Positions 7,628 to 15,805 of a stretch of 51,080 nt of DNA are shown piece after piece. How positions within the stretch are numbered: the stretch's first letter is position 1; each line of letters begins with the position of its first letter. The notes beneath the pieces are model-generated. The model did no database searches. It had not been told where the DNA came from and worked only from the letters and a program-made list of their open reading frames with translations. The stretch is from an uncultured Verrucomicrobiales bacterium (lineage in GTDB: Bacteria > Verrucomicrobiota > Verrucomicrobiia > Verrucomicrobiales > DEV007). The stretch is from assembly GCA_937922595.1 (NCBI GenBank), contig CALAIY010000073.1, positions 1 through 51,080 of the forward strand, given 5' to 3'. The translations under genes and the position numbers were made by a program.

Positions 7628-9532
7628 TCAGAATCCCAACGCGGCCTTCGGCTGAAGAAGAACCCGTTCTACTTTCGTTGTGGACGCCACAATGTCACTA
7701 AGGTCTGAGATTCCGATGGCGGCTGCGATTGGCGAGTTGCTTCGTTCGGTAATGCTGAAGCCTTCGCCAGACTGCCAAAAGAAGGCTCCCTCATCGTCGT
7801 TGCCGACGATGAAACCAAACACATTGATGCCGGTAGCCGTGCCGTTGATGCGGAGCGATTCGAATTTGTAGCCTCCGAGGCGAGGAGCCCAACGGCAAGC
7901 AAGCCTCTTCCCTGAGCGATCTTCCGCGTAACCGACGATCACGCCATCGGCGTTCATGTCCAACGGCTCCGCTCGAGTCATTTTATTGGGCACCGGCAGA
8001 ACCATCGGCTTCGCGTAGCCGGAATCTCCCAACACCCACACGCACGGTATCCGGCGAGGCTCTACCGACACTTGGACATCGACGTAGCCGCAGACAAGCC
8101 CTGCCTCGTTCACCGAACGGGCACCTCCTCCTAAGGTGAAGGGCGGCACAGCGAGCCATTCAGAACGCCAAGCATCGCCTGTATGAGACCAAACGCAGGG
8201 CAGCGCCCTCCCTTCTTTCTCGCATTGTCCGACGGCAACCGGACGTAGCTGATCGTTCAATCCGTCGATCCTTCCCATTTTTTCAGAGAGCGAGATTGGA
8301 CTGTCCTGACGCTGCCACCAGACGGCGGGCTTTCCATCAATGCTGCCTCCCACCATTCGTCGAGCGTTCATGGCTCGTGCTTGAAAGTTCTTTTCCACTA
8401 AGAGAGGGGAGGGACCATCCTGGCTAAGCGCGAAAGACGATTCCCACAACGGTCGTGTGGGCGGACGGTAGGCTGGCCAGTCCATCGGTTGTCGAGCCCA
8501 AGGCTCGGCGAGAAGCTTCGCCAGTGGCACCGGCTCAAACTGAGTAAACGCGGTCACCTGCGAGGGCTGGTTGTTGGTGAACCCGTCAGAATTCAGCGCC
8601 AGGTTGACGGTTTCGGTGGCTGGGATCTCGACATTTTTACGTAGTGTGAATGGAAATTCGACGACTGGTTCCGAGGGCTTCTCGATAGCGTTGAAAGCGG
8701 CAAAAACAGAATCGAAAGCGTCCGGAGAATAGAACGTCGCTATACCTTTTGGATCTCTGGAGACCAACTCGCCGATGGGAAATGTCTGCTTCTTGGAAGA
8801 GTGAAGCATTAACATCGGGGACAATGGCCGAGACCGGCAGGGCATGACATGGCTAGACAGCGTGAGCGGTGCCCCGGCCAGAATGATCCGCATCTGAGTT
8901 TCCGCCGGAATGACAGTACCTTTAACCGCCGCAAATTCGAGAACAGCACGATCCCATGCTGGCCCGTCCTGGCCAAATGACACGGCACACAGGAATGAAT
9001 CAGCATCAGTCGAGAAAGCAGGTTTTCCGTGGGCTCCGGTGTGGTTGATGGAAACGGGAACCAAGAGGGAGTCCTTGAGAACCCCCAGCTCTGGCTCCGT
9101 CCGGAACGTCATTCCTGAGGTTTCGTAATCGACTCCACCAGGGTGGTCGACATAGCGGACTTCCTTTTTTCCTTGAAAGAGGCGAAGATGGTAGGACAAC
9201 CGACCTTGCCCTCCAAGATCACCCATGAGGAGCCAGACTTGGGCGGGCTGCTTAGAGCCTTCGACATGCTCGATTTCACCTGGCGAAAGAGCGTGAGTGA
9301 GTCGGATTTCCAGCCGAATCGGAGATCTGGCGGCGCTGGTCACCGTGTAAACCCACTGCTCAGGACGTCCTTGCTCTGTCTCAAGAATATCATTTGAGCG
9401 CCACTCCACCGCCGCCTCGAAGTTGATGCCGTGAAAGTGATAGATTTGGCCCAATCCCTCGCTCATGAGCCCACTTCCTGCCGAGATCACGGCCTTTCCC
9501 GAATCTTCACGAAACGCCGATTCCCAACACAC
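7628..9532 (-). CDS. HAF-like repeat protein, probably truncated at the 5' end
   Basis: A 634-residue reading with C-terminal repeats of the HAF type: units of about 45-60 residues such as SVNEAGLVCGY, DMNADGVIVGY and GINVFGFIVGN, each followed by a tryptophan-containing strand (CVWV, CRWA, FFWQ). Such repeats occur in secreted proteins. The N-terminal half is unrecognised and beta-rich. No signal peptide is present. The frame stays open and protein-like upstream of the GTG at 9532 until a TGA at 9635-9637, and then meets mobile-element debris. The original gene most likely started further up and lost its N-terminus. As it stands it may be a pseudogene. Confidence 0.6.
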   Translation of the reverse strand: MCWESAFREDSGKAVISAGSGLMSEGLGQIYHFHGINFEAAVEWRSNDILETEQGRPEQWVYTVTSAARSPIRLEIRLTHALSPGEIEHVEGSKQPAQVWLLMGDLGGQGRLSYHLRLFQGKKEVRYVDHPGGVDYETSGMTFRTEPELGVLKDSLLVPVSINHTGAHGKPAFSTDADSFLCAVSFGQDGPAWDRAVLEFAAVKGTVIPAETQMRIILAGAPLTLSSHVMPCRSRPLSPMLMLHSSKKQTFPIGELVSRDPKGIATFYSPDAFDSVFAAFNAIEKPSEPVVEFPFTLRKNVEIPATETVNLALNSDGFTNNQPSQVTAFTQFEPVPLAKLLAEPWARQPMDWPAYRPPTRPLWESSFALSQDGPSPLLVEKNFQARAMNARRMVGGSIDGKPAVWWQRQDSPISLSEKMGRIDGLNDQLRPVAVGQCEKEGRALPCVWSHTGDAWRSEWLAVPPFTLGGGARSVNEAGLVCGYVDVQVSVEPRRIPCVWVLGDSGYAKPMVLPVPNKMTRAEPLDMNADGVIVGYAEDRSGKRLACRWAPRLGGYKFESLRINGTATGINVFGFIVGNDDEGAFFWQSGEGFSITERSNSPIAAAIGISDLSDIVASTTKVERVLLQPKAALGF

Positions 9533-9727
9533 CCACGAGGCCGTTGCATTGACGCTAAGAGTTCGTTCGGAAATAACTCCTACATGTTGTCGCCCAGAAT
9601 CATGTAGGGGAGGTGCGGCATCACCCCGAGATGTTCACGTTATTTTCGCACGACTCCTAAGGAGGGCGAGAGCCGCTGCGGCTAGTGCACCATCTCTTCT
9701 GTAAAAGCGCCCGAGGCTACTCAGCCC

Positions 9728-9793
9728 GCACCGTTCCGGCACAGGCCGGAGGCGGAGCGTAGCGACCGCCGCAGGCCTGTGCCGGAACGGTGC
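9728..9793. repeat. Nested perfect inverted repeat (20-bp arms)
   Basis: Positions 9728-9747 and 9774-9793 are perfect reverse complements. The 26-base loop itself contains a second stem, GGCGG/CCGCC, around AGCGTAGCGA. The structure resembles a REP-type or transposon-end palindrome. It lies between the truncated HAF-repeat gene and the transposase remnant, and no T-run follows it, so a simple terminator is less likely. Confidence 0.65.
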
Positions 9794-9871
9794 GCCGCCC
9801 CTCTCCAAAGAGGTTGCGGTGCCCGGCACGGGGACGTCTTTTGGGGTGTCAAAGCCAACCAAAAGACACCC

Positions 9872-10084
9872 ATGACCGAACACCACAGCACCCAAGATAA
9901 CGCCACCTCCGACGCCCATCAACATCGTCTTTGATAGCGGTCTCGAAGGCCTCCCCGAAGCCTTCACCCTCCTCCTCAACCAAGTCATGCTCAGAGAGCG
10001 CTCCAGGCACATCAACGCCATCCCCCAAGTCCGAGACTCCTCCACCCCCTGCTCAGCCTCCCAGCTCTCAAATATAATGTATTA
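9872..10084 (+). pseudogene. IS256-family (mutator) transposase remnant
   Basis: The ATG at 9872 opens a short frame (MTEHHSTQDNA) that stops at 9934. The +1 frame, from about 9903 on, reads INIVFDSGLEGLPEAF and then LLLNQVMLRERSRHINA, which resembles the N-terminus of IS256-type transposases. It then jumps to IPQVRDSS, a motif that normally lies some 40 residues further on, and ends at a TAG at 10082. The copy therefore shows at least one frameshift, an internal deletion and loss of the catalytic DDE region. It is inactive. It marks past insertion activity between the HAF-repeat gene and tRNA-Tyr. The family call rests on recalled motifs. Confidence 0.6.
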
Positions 10085-10153
10085 GGGGGAAATGGACGAG
10101 AACAAACAGTCTTCATGACCTGCGATGAAACTGCCCATCTTTGAGCTGCTCGG

Positions 10154-10187
10154 AAATAAAAAAGGAGCTACGATTTCTCGTAACTCC
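10154..10187 (-). terminator. Terminator of tRNA-Tyr
   Basis: On the minus strand GGAGTTACGA and TCGTAGCTCC pair around a short loop, with one mismatch in a ten-position stem, and are followed by TTTTTTATTT. It lies 14 bases beyond the 3' end of tRNA-Tyr on the same strand. Confidence 0.75.
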
Positions 10188-10200
10188 ATGGAAAAGAATA

Positions 10201-10285
10201 TGGTGGGCAGGAGAGGATTCGAACCTCTGAAGGCTGAGCCAGCAGATTTACAGTCTGCCCCGTTTGACCGCTTCGGTACCTACCC
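10201..10285 (-). tRNA. tRNA-Tyr (GTA)
   Basis: An 85-nt class II tRNA on the minus strand. The acceptor GGGTAGG pairs with CCTGCCC (one G-U). The anticodon loop is CTGTAAA with anticodon GTA. There is a long variable arm (GGCTCAGCC), the T-loop TTCGAAT, discriminator A and an encoded CCA at 10201-10203. A terminator follows. The accessory region begins directly beyond its 3' end, the position where integrative elements often insert. Confidence 0.95.
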
Positions 10286-10376
10286 ATTTTTGGGGGAAAT
10301 GTTTTACCTGCAAAATCGGGGGGATTTGCAGGGCGCGGAAGATGGCGGGGGTGGCCTATTTCCGCAAGTGCTTTTT

Positions 10377-11243
10377 TTACCAGATTCGCTCGATAAAGCG
10401 AGTCATTGGGCCTTTTTGGCTTTCTGGCTTGGTGGAGGTGCGGGAGCCTACGGTTTTGCGGTCGCCGGGGTCTTCGATGTTTGCGTTTGGCGGCACCATG
10501 CGGGTGCTCACAATCTCGTAGCGGCGGACGGGGGCGTCGTTGGTATCGGCGACGGCTCGGGAAATTTTCTCAAGCACATCAAGCCCTTGGGTGACTTGGC
10601 CGAAGACGGTGTAGTCTCCGTTGAGGCGCGATTGCTTGCCTAGGGTGATATAGAATTGGTGGGCGGATGAGCGCTTGGAGGGGTTGGCGCTTGCGTCTGG
10701 GATACGCGCCATGGCGACGGCTCCTTTTTTGTGGGTGAGCTTGATCTCTGGGGAGAGAGTGGAGCGGTTGCCTCCGGTGCCCCAGGAGTCGCGGTTGGAA
10801 TCTGAGCGGGTAAGCGGATCTCCCATCTGAACGATGAAGCGTGGGATGACGCGGTGGACGGCGGTGCCTTCGTAGGAGCCGTTGAGGATTTTTGCTTTGA
10901 AGTTTGCCACGTGCTGCGGGGCGGCATCCGGACGGAGCTGGATGACGACGGGGCGTTTAGTGCCGTTTACATCGTAGATGATGACTACCGTGTCGCTTTC
11001 TTCGGAGCCGCGTTTCTTGTCTGGATCGGGGAGATCAGCGAGATCGTCGTCGGTGAGATCGAGGTCGGCATCGTCGGCTCCTGCGGGTGCGTTACCACTT
11101 TGGGAGAGGGCTACAATCTCGTCGCCGGAGAGGTCGTCGGGATTTAAGTCGTCGCCGATGAATGGGAGGGAAGAGCAGCTAGGGAAACTGATCAGTGCGA
11201 AGGCGAGCGTCGCGATGAGGGGGATGGGCGCGTTGGCGGACAT
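10377..11243 (-). CDS. Peptidyl-prolyl cis-trans isomerase, cyclophilin type, lipoprotein
   Basis: A 288-residue lipoprotein. The signal sequence ends in a lipobox (FPSC, Cys23), so it should be anchored to a periplasmic membrane face. An acidic linker follows (about 30-80, rich in Asp). The cyclophilin domain then runs from about 84 to 245, with the hallmark pieces HRVIPRFIVQMGDP, AMARIPDASANPS, SAHQFYITL and TVFGQVTQGLDVL. It would speed proline isomerisation during folding of exported proteins. The C-terminal 40 residues are basic and disordered. It lies upstream of tRNA-Tyr on the same strand and is divergent from leuC. Confidence 0.9.
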   Translation of the reverse strand: MSANAPIPLIATLAFALISFPSCSSLPFIGDDLNPDDLSGDEIVALSQSGNAPAGADDADLDLTDDDLADLPDPDKKRGSEESDTVVIIYDVNGTKRPVVIQLRPDAAPQHVANFKAKILNGSYEGTAVHRVIPRFIVQMGDPLTRSDSNRDSWGTGGNRSTLSPEIKLTHKKGAVAMARIPDASANPSKRSSAHQFYITLGKQSRLNGDYTVFGQVTQGLDVLEKISRAVADTNDAPVRRYEIVSTRMVPPNANIEDPGDRKTVGSRTSTKPESQKGPMTRFIERIW

Positions 11244-11401
11244 TTGAGGGTTATTCTTGAGGCAGTGAGGCGAAGATTAAAGAGGAAAGATTCACGATTT
11301 CGAAGGGAGTTTTCCTCGGGGTAAGGGGCTGTGGGAAAGGAATCGGGGTTTCTCCATTCACTTTTCGGACTTCCCATGCTAGCCTGCGCGCCCGCTTTTT
11401 A

Positions 11402-11442
11402 AGTCTTTAATCTTAAATTTCCACCTTTTCTCCTCTTTCCTC
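11402..11442 (+). promoter_or_regulatory. AATCTTAAAT leader motif ahead of leuC
   Basis: The 40 bases before the leuC ATG lack a Shine-Dalgarno sequence. They contain CTTTAATCTTAAAT followed by a C/T-rich stretch with CACCTT. Nearly the same order (CTTCAATCTTAAAT, then CACCTT) stands before leuD. A shared leader or translation signal is possible; the function is unknown. Confidence 0.35.
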
Positions 11443-12873
11443 ATGGGCAAATCACTTTACGAAAAAGTCTGGGACGCACACGCCGTCCGCTCGCTTTCAA
11501 ACGGCCAGACCCAACTCCTCATTGGCACGCACCTCATCCACGAGGTCACGAGCCCCCAGGCTTTTGGAATGCTCCGCGACCTTGGCCTCAAGGTGAAATA
11601 CCCGAAGCGGACTTTTGCGACAGTCGATCACATCGTCCCTACGGATCAGCGGGAGCAGCCTTTCGAGGATGATCTTGCGGATGCGATGATTAATGAGCTG
11701 GGGAAAAATACGAAGGAATTCGACGTCACTTATTTTGATCTCGCCTCCGGCAAACAGGGGATCGTTCACGTTGTGGGTCCTGAGCAGGGCATCACTCAGC
11801 CCGGCACGACGATCGCTTGTGGTGATTCTCACACGGCTACCCACGGAGCTTTTGGAGCCATTGCCTTCGGCATCGGCACGACTCAAGTGCGCGATGTCCT
11901 TGCCACTCAGACGATCGCGATGGACAAAATGAAGGTCCGCCGCATCAACGTAAATGGCAAGCTCGGCCCCGGCGTGTATGCCAAGGATGTGATCCTCCAC
12001 ATCATCGCCCTTCTCGGCGCGAAAGGTGGCATCGGCTTTGCCTATGAATACGGCGGCAATGTCTTCGACGAGATGTCCATGGAGGAGCGCATGACGGTCT
12101 GCAACATGTCCATCGAAGGCGGCGCTCGCTGCGGATACATCAATCCCGATCAGAAGACCCTCGATTATCTTGAAGGTCGCCCCTACGTCCCTGCTGGCGA
12201 TGATTTCTCGGCTGCCGCCGAAAACTGGCTTTCTTTTGCTTCGGACGCCGATGCTGAATTCGACGACATCGTCGAGATCCACGCGGAAAACATCGCACCT
12301 TCCGTGACGTGGGGCATCAGCCCCGATCAAGGTTTCTCAATCGACGGCACCATCCCTGATCCGGCTAACGCCGAAACGCCTGCCGCCCGTGCGAGCATCG
12401 AGGAAGCGCTCGAATACATGAAGCTGCCAGCAGGCGCGCCCATTAAAGGCCACAAGATCGACGTCGCGTTCCTTGGCTCGTGCACCAACGGCCGTATCTC
12501 GGATTTCCGCGAAGTGGCCAAATACCTCGCAGGCCACAAAGTCGCGCCCGGCATCAAAGCCATCGCCGTCCCCGGCTCTCAGGTAGTAGACGCCCTGTGC
12601 AAAAAAGAAGGCCTCGATAAAATCTTCGAAGCCGCCGGCTTCGAATGGCGCGCGGCGGGCTGCTCAATGTGCCTCGCAATGAATCCCGATAAACTCATCG
12701 GCGACCAACTCTGCGCTTCGTCCTCGAATCGTAATTTCAAAGGCCGCCAAGGCTCCACCACTGGTCGCACGATCTTGATGTCTCCCGTGATGGTAGCCGC
12801 CAGCGCCATCACCGGAGTGATCTCTGATGCGCGTGAAGTCTTCACCATCACCGAGCAATCCGCCGCCGCTTAG
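11443..12873 (+). CDS. leuC: 3-isopropylmalate dehydratase large subunit
   Basis: LeuC, 476 residues, the [4Fe-4S] subunit that isomerises 2- to 3-isopropylmalate in leucine synthesis with LeuD. The cluster cysteines are at 347 (in SCTNGRI), 407 and 410 (in CSMC), the canonical positions for this family. Substrate-site motifs include [11 protein letters not shown] and [13 protein letters not shown]. The C-terminus ([14 protein letters not shown]) is complete. The ATG at 11443 gives the standard N-terminus ([15 protein letters not shown]). leuD follows after 36 bp, so the two form an operon. No leucine attenuator or T-box is visible upstream. Confidence 0.97.
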   Translation: MGKSLYEKVWDAHAVRSLSNGQTQLLIGTHLIHEVTSPQAFGMLRDLGLKVKYPKRTFATVDHIVPTDQREQPFEDDLADAMINELGKNTKEFDVTYFDLASGKQGIVHVVGPEQGITQPGTTIACGDSHTATHGAFGAIAFGIGTTQVRDVLATQTIAMDKMKVRRINVNGKLGPGVYAKDVILHIIALLGAKGGIGFAYEYGGNVFDEMSMEERMTVCNMSIEGGARCGYINPDQKTLDYLEGRPYVPAGDDFSAAAENWLSFASDADAEFDDIVEIHAENIAPSVTWGISPDQGFSIDGTIPDPANAETPAARASIEEALEYMKLPAGAPIKGHKIDVAFLGSCTNGRISDFREVAKYLAGHKVAPGIKAIAVPGSQVVDALCKKEGLDKIFEAAGFEWRAAGCSMCLAMNPDKLIGDQLCASSSNRNFKGRQGSTTGRTILMSPVMVAASAITGVISDAREVFTITEQSAAA

Positions 12874-12877
12874 CAGG

Positions 12878-12909
12878 ACTTCAATCTTAAATCTTTCACC
12901 TTAAATCTC
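12878..12909 (+). promoter_or_regulatory. AATCTTAAAT leader motif ahead of leuD
   Basis: The gap between leuC and leuD holds CTTCAATCTTAAAT and then CACCTTAAATCTC immediately before the leuD ATG. It resembles the leuC leader, and again no Shine-Dalgarno is present. Repeating the motif inside the operon points to a translation-level role rather than a promoter. This is inference. Confidence 0.3.
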
Positions 12910-13515
12910 ATGCCTCTAGCAAAGATCACCTCAGTCACCGGCACCGCAATCCACCTCCCCGGCTCGGATATCGACACGGATCGTATTATTCCGGCGCGTT
13001 TCATGAAATGCGTCACCTTTGATGGTCTCGGTGAATACGCGTTCTACGACGTCCGCTTCAATCCCGAGGGCGAAAAAATCGCGTCTCACCCACTGAACAA
13101 TCCAAAATTCGATGGCGCATCGATCCTTCTTAGCGGCACCAATTTCGGCTGCGGCTCTTCCCGCGAGCACGCCCCCCAGGCACTCTACCGCTATGGATTT
13201 CGTGCGGTAATCGCGGAATCCTACGCTGAAATTTTCTTTGGAAATAGCACCACGCTGGGCATCCCATGCGTCGTCGCCACCCGCGAGCAGATTGCCGCTA
13301 TCTCGGCAGCCATCGAGGCGGATCCCACGACGGAAGTCACCATCGATGTCCAGGATCGCACCGTCACCTATGGTGAGGCCACCATTTCAGTAGATCTTGC
13401 CTCCACCGCTCACGAAGCCCTTACCTCCGGTAAATGGGATCCTATCGCCGAGCTACTCGAAGGCGAGCCAGACGTGACCGCCACCGGAGCGAAGCTCGCC
13501 TACATGGCGGTATAA
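12910..13515 (+). CDS. leuD: 3-isopropylmalate dehydratase small subunit
   Basis: LeuD, 201 residues, the swivel domain that completes the active site of LeuC. Diagnostic motifs are SDIDTDRIIPARF near residue 20, the GTNFGCGSSREHAP loop near 77-90, and AVIAESYAEIFFGNS. Length and ends match the family. It is transcribed with leuC; leuB and leuA are not in the window. The metallophosphoesterase gene downstream starts 47 bp later and may be read through. Confidence 0.96.
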   Translation: MPLAKITSVTGTAIHLPGSDIDTDRIIPARFMKCVTFDGLGEYAFYDVRFNPEGEKIASHPLNNPKFDGASILLSGTNFGCGSSREHAPQALYRYGFRAVIAESYAEIFFGNSTTLGIPCVVATREQIAAISAAIEADPTTEVTIDVQDRTVTYGEATISVDLASTAHEALTSGKWDPIAELLEGEPDVTATGAKLAYMAV

Positions 13516-13562
13516 AAGAAAGGAGAGCGGACCGCCCTGTCTCCATCTAATCTGGCTCCATC

Positions 13563-14408
13563 GTGCCCGCCCCCCAAGAAAAGCACCAAGACCTCGGCCA
13601 CGTCCGCGTCCTCTCCGATCTTCACTTCGGCCACTCCGCCTGCCTGATCCGCGAGGCGCACCAGCTTCGCCCGCTCTTAGAAGGAGCGGATACGATCGTC
13701 TTCAATGGAGATACCCTTGAAGAACGCGCGGATCCTTTCCGCGCGCGCAGCGAAGAAATGCTCGCGGATCTCCGCGAAATCTGCCGCCTCGCTGGCGCGA
13801 AACCGCTTTTCATCACCGGCAATCACGACCCCGGCGTCTGGGATCGCCACTATCTCGATCTCGCCGGCGGCAACGTATTCGTCACTCACGGCGATGCCCT
13901 CTTCGATCTCATCTCTCCCTGGTCCAAGGACATCGCTAAGACGGAAATCGGCATCCGCAAAATCCGGGCACACTACACTCCCGAGCAACTCCGCGAGCTG
14001 GACACCCTCATGGCGTGCACCAAATCCGCCTGCAAGCTCACTCACATTTACGAAAAAAAAGGCACCAATAGCCTCGTGAATAAACTCCGCGTCCTCACCG
14101 CCGAAATGTGGCCACCCCGGCGCCCCGCCGCAATTCTTCATTCCTGGGCCGTGGCGCCTAAGCGAGCTCTCACCTTGCTGGCCGAGCACCGCCCCCAAGC
14201 CAAAGCGATCCTCTTCGGCCACACGCATTTCCCCGGCATCTGGAGTAATTCCACTCAGACTGCCATTAATACCGGCGGCTATTTGGGCACCTTAAATGCT
14301 CGTGCGATCGATATCCCCGCTCACGGAAACTCGCTTACCTATCATCGCGTCCAATTCAAAAAGGGCAGTTTCTACCAAGCTCCCGCTAGCCGCGAGCTTC
14401 CATTCTAG
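13563..14408 (+). CDS. Metallophosphoesterase, LpxH-like
   Basis: A calcineurin-fold phosphohydrolase of 281 residues. The two-metal site is complete: DLHFGH at about 20, GDTLEE at about 50, GNHD at about 83, a histidine in THGD at about 104, and GHTHFPG near 220, with NTGGYLG after it. The arrangement resembles UDP-2,3-diacylglucosamine diphosphatase (lipid A synthesis), but an extra helical segment (about 115-190) makes it longer than classical LpxH, so I leave the substrate open. The start is GTG at 13563. Its stop shares a CTAG with the convergent NodT gene. Confidence 0.7.
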   Translation: MPAPQEKHQDLGHVRVLSDLHFGHSACLIREAHQLRPLLEGADTIVFNGDTLEERADPFRARSEEMLADLREICRLAGAKPLFITGNHDPGVWDRHYLDLAGGNVFVTHGDALFDLISPWSKDIAKTEIGIRKIRAHYTPEQLRELDTLMACTKSACKLTHIYEKKGTNSLVNKLRVLTAEMWPPRRPAAILHSWAVAPKRALTLLAEHRPQAKAILFGHTHFPGIWSNSTQTAINTGGYLGTLNARAIDIPAHGNSLTYHRVQFKKGSFYQAPASRELPF

Positions 14409-15793
14409 GAATTGGAATCGGGAAATTTTTGGAAATCGCCGCCGAGCGCGAGGTGAAGGTCGATGCGGTTTTGCAGGCGGAGATTGGTGAGGGCGAGTAG
14501 GGCTTGGCGTGCGGAGGCCAAACGGCGCTGGGATTCTAGGACGGTGAGGGTATCAGCGAGACCGCGATCGTAAGACCGTGTGGCGAAGTCCACGGCGTTC
14601 GTAGCTTCTTGGACGGCGGTGAGGGTGAGGCGGTGTTGTTGATCGAGGAGGCGACCGGCGGCTAAGGCGGTTTCGACTTCTTGGAAGGCGGTGAGGGCAG
14701 AGTCGCGGTAGTTTTCGACGATTTCTTCGGCCTGAGCTGCAGTGAGAGCGACATTGGCACGAAGCGCGCCACCTCGAACGACGGGCTGCGTAAGACCGGC
14801 GGCAATATTCCAAATGAGCGCGGTAGGATCGAGAAGATCGCGCAGCTCCGTGGAGCCGCGACCAGCCGAGCCAGTGATACGAGCTGCCGGAAGAAGCGCG
14901 CGCCCGGCCGCAGTGTGGCGAGCAAGCGCAGCGGCAGCGCGGCGCTCAGCGGCAATGATATCGGGGCGCCTAAGAAGCAATTGGCTAGGAAGCCCGGTAG
15001 GAACGGCGGCGAGATTTTCGGGAAAACGCTCCAGCGCGCGAATGCGCCCCTCCGGGTAGCGGCCGACAAGGGTCTCAAGCGTGCGGCGGGCCGCATCAGC
15101 ATCGCGGCGAGTCGCTTCTACATTTGCTTTCGCAGTGGCGAGATCAGATCGAGCGAGGGAGATGTCTAGCGGAAGGCGCTCGGTGGCGATGCCCCGGTCG
15201 AGCTGGCCTTCGAGGACATCGAGGCTAAGTCGGAGGCGGGTCGCATTTTCTTCGGCGAGACGGATTTGGGAGGTCGCCTCGAGGACATTGAGGGCAGCTT
15301 TGGCGACATTCGCGGCGAGGGAGAGCCGCGCGGCATGGAGATCCGAGGCGGCGGCGGCAGTTTCCGCGAGAGCGGCAGCACGTTCTTGGCGAAGTCGCCC
15401 CCAGAGATCGAGCTCCCAGGAAAGACCGAGGCTGAGATCGAAATTATTGGAGCGCACGCTACTTTGCTGCGCCCCAAGAAGGCGTTGGGCGCGGCTGCTG
15501 CGGGAAGTGAGATCGAACTCAGGGAGAAGATCTGCCCCCGCGATATTAGCCCGCGCACGGGCCGCTTTGAGCCGAGCTGCCGTGGCGGCAAGCGAAGGAT
15601 TTTGCGCCAGCGCCTCTTCCACAAGGCGGGTAAGCGCGGGGCTTTTAAGCGTAGGAAGCCAGGCCGTAGTCGCAGCACTAGCATCACTCGGTGTGCTCCA
15701 ATGAACGGGCGCAGGCGGAAGTTCGCGAAGATTCGGAGAGACGCAGCTAGGGAGGGCGAAGAGAAGCGCGGCGAGGGCGAGTGGTCGGAGCAT
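14405..15793 (-). CDS. NodT-family outer-membrane efflux lipoprotein (TolC-like)
   Basis: An outer-membrane channel lipoprotein, 462 residues. The lipobox is LPSC (Cys17). Two repeats of long amphipathic helices typical of the TolC/OprM fold are visible, with LVEEALAQNPSLAA near 60 and the second repeat's RRPDIIAAERRAAAAL near 280. Related proteins form the outer exit of RND or ABC efflux pumps, but no pump or periplasmic adaptor gene is adjacent. It starts 12 bp after the CLC gene on the same strand, so both probably share the promoter covered by TetR operator 1. What it exports is unknown. Confidence 0.88.
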   Translation of the reverse strand: MLRPLALAALLFALPSCVSPNLRELPPAPVHWSTPSDASAATTAWLPTLKSPALTRLVEEALAQNPSLAATAARLKAARARANIAGADLLPEFDLTSRSSRAQRLLGAQQSSVRSNNFDLSLGLSWELDLWGRLRQERAAALAETAAAASDLHAARLSLAANVAKAALNVLEATSQIRLAEENATRLRLSLDVLEGQLDRGIATERLPLDISLARSDLATAKANVEATRRDADAARRTLETLVGRYPEGRIRALERFPENLAAVPTGLPSQLLLRRPDIIAAERRAAAALARHTAAGRALLPAARITGSAGRGSTELRDLLDPTALIWNIAAGLTQPVVRGGALRANVALTAAQAEEIVENYRDSALTAFQEVETALAAGRLLDQQHRLTLTAVQEATNAVDFATRSYDRGLADTLTVLESQRRLASARQALLALTNLRLQNRIDLHLALGGDFQKFPDSNS

Positions 15794-15805
15794 TTTCGAG
15801 GAATA

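Noticed and set aside
10201-10285. A duplicated attachment site of tRNA-Tyr inside the window
   Set aside because: I looked for a second copy of the tRNA 3' end in 1-10,200 and saw none; it could lie left of the window.
10125-10643. A plus-strand frame crossing tRNA-Tyr and the cyclophilin gene
   Set aside because: It runs antisense through a complete tRNA and a confident lipoprotein gene.
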